DNA from: Polydactylus sextarius
Lineage: Eukaryota > Chordata > Actinopteri > Polynemidae
Assembly (NCBI GenBank): GCA_016801845.1
Contig: CM028919.1
Location: forward strand, 3,217,001-3,281,000
DNA length: 64,000 bases
Reading direction: 5' to 3'
Shown: positions 63,919-64,000 of the stretch, in pieces
Numbering within the stretch: the stretch's first letter is position 1
How the letters are laid out: each line of letters begins with the position of its first letter
Made by a program: the position numbers and the translations under genes
Notes under the pieces: generated by a model
The model's database searches: none
What the model was told of the DNA's origin: nothing
The model's input: only the letters and a program-made list of their open reading frames with translations

Positions 63919-64000
63919 CCACCTGGGAAATTACATTCTGGACACAAAAAAATAAAATATCACACACACCTGTTGATTAATGTGGTAAGTGGAGCTCATC
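62335..64000. other. Non-coding stretch, no gene recognised
   Basis: No gene seen. It ends with the TA microsatellite at 63892-63918. The block at about 63360-63600 is less AT-rich and could hold a conserved non-coding element, but nothing specific supports it. Confidence 0.5.
63892..63918. repeat. (TA)n microsatellite
   Basis: About 13 TA units, read directly. Confidence 0.92.

Overview
The window looks like AT-rich intergenic or deep-intronic DNA from a ray-finned (teleost) fish. Several kinds of relics point that way: an L2-clade LINE with the usual fish 3' end, four fragments of Tc1/mariner DNA transposons of types common in fish, a PIF/Harbinger transposase relic, a pogo/Tigger-like element, a tRNA-derived SINE remnant, GATG-tailed retroposon ends, and very abundant simple repeats including a 258-bp uninterrupted TG array. 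I found no intact protein-coding gene, rRNA, tRNA, CRISPR array or bacterial-type feature. The longest open frames lie in the TG array (31152-31409) or come from chance and low-complexity sequence.

Layout. 1-12480 is mostly unique AT-rich sequence with short repeats. 12482-13340 is an internally deleted Tc1/mariner copy. 16218-16523 holds a SINE remnant followed by a compound TA/CA microsatellite. 18094-18950 is the 5' end of a pogo/Tigger-like element with a LINE 3' end inserted into it. 24040-24232 is a retroposon 3'-end repeat and 26318-26705 a second Tc1 type. 29673-29943 is a compact element with long terminal inverted repeats (MITE-like). 30877-30992 is a GATG-tailed retroposon end just upstream of the CT/TG/GA microsatellite at 31116-31426. 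40270-41020 is a Harbinger transposase relic and 41490-41727 a stub of the same Tc1 family seen at 12.5 kb. 45930-46330 is a further Tc1-like transposase relic on the plus strand. 49540-50330 looks like a mobile-element remnant of unknown class. 59345-59415 is another GATG-type end, and 61480-62330 is the 3' part of an L2 LINE on the minus strand.

A few stretches have protein-like open frames or convincing splice signals: 36617-36716 minus, 53917-54191 minus, 50788-51000 minus and 32188-32506 plus. None could be assigned to a gene family with confidence. They are reported as candidates for exons of a large-intron gene or for decayed pseudogenes. All repeat-family calls rest on recognising conserved motifs by eye; no database search was run.
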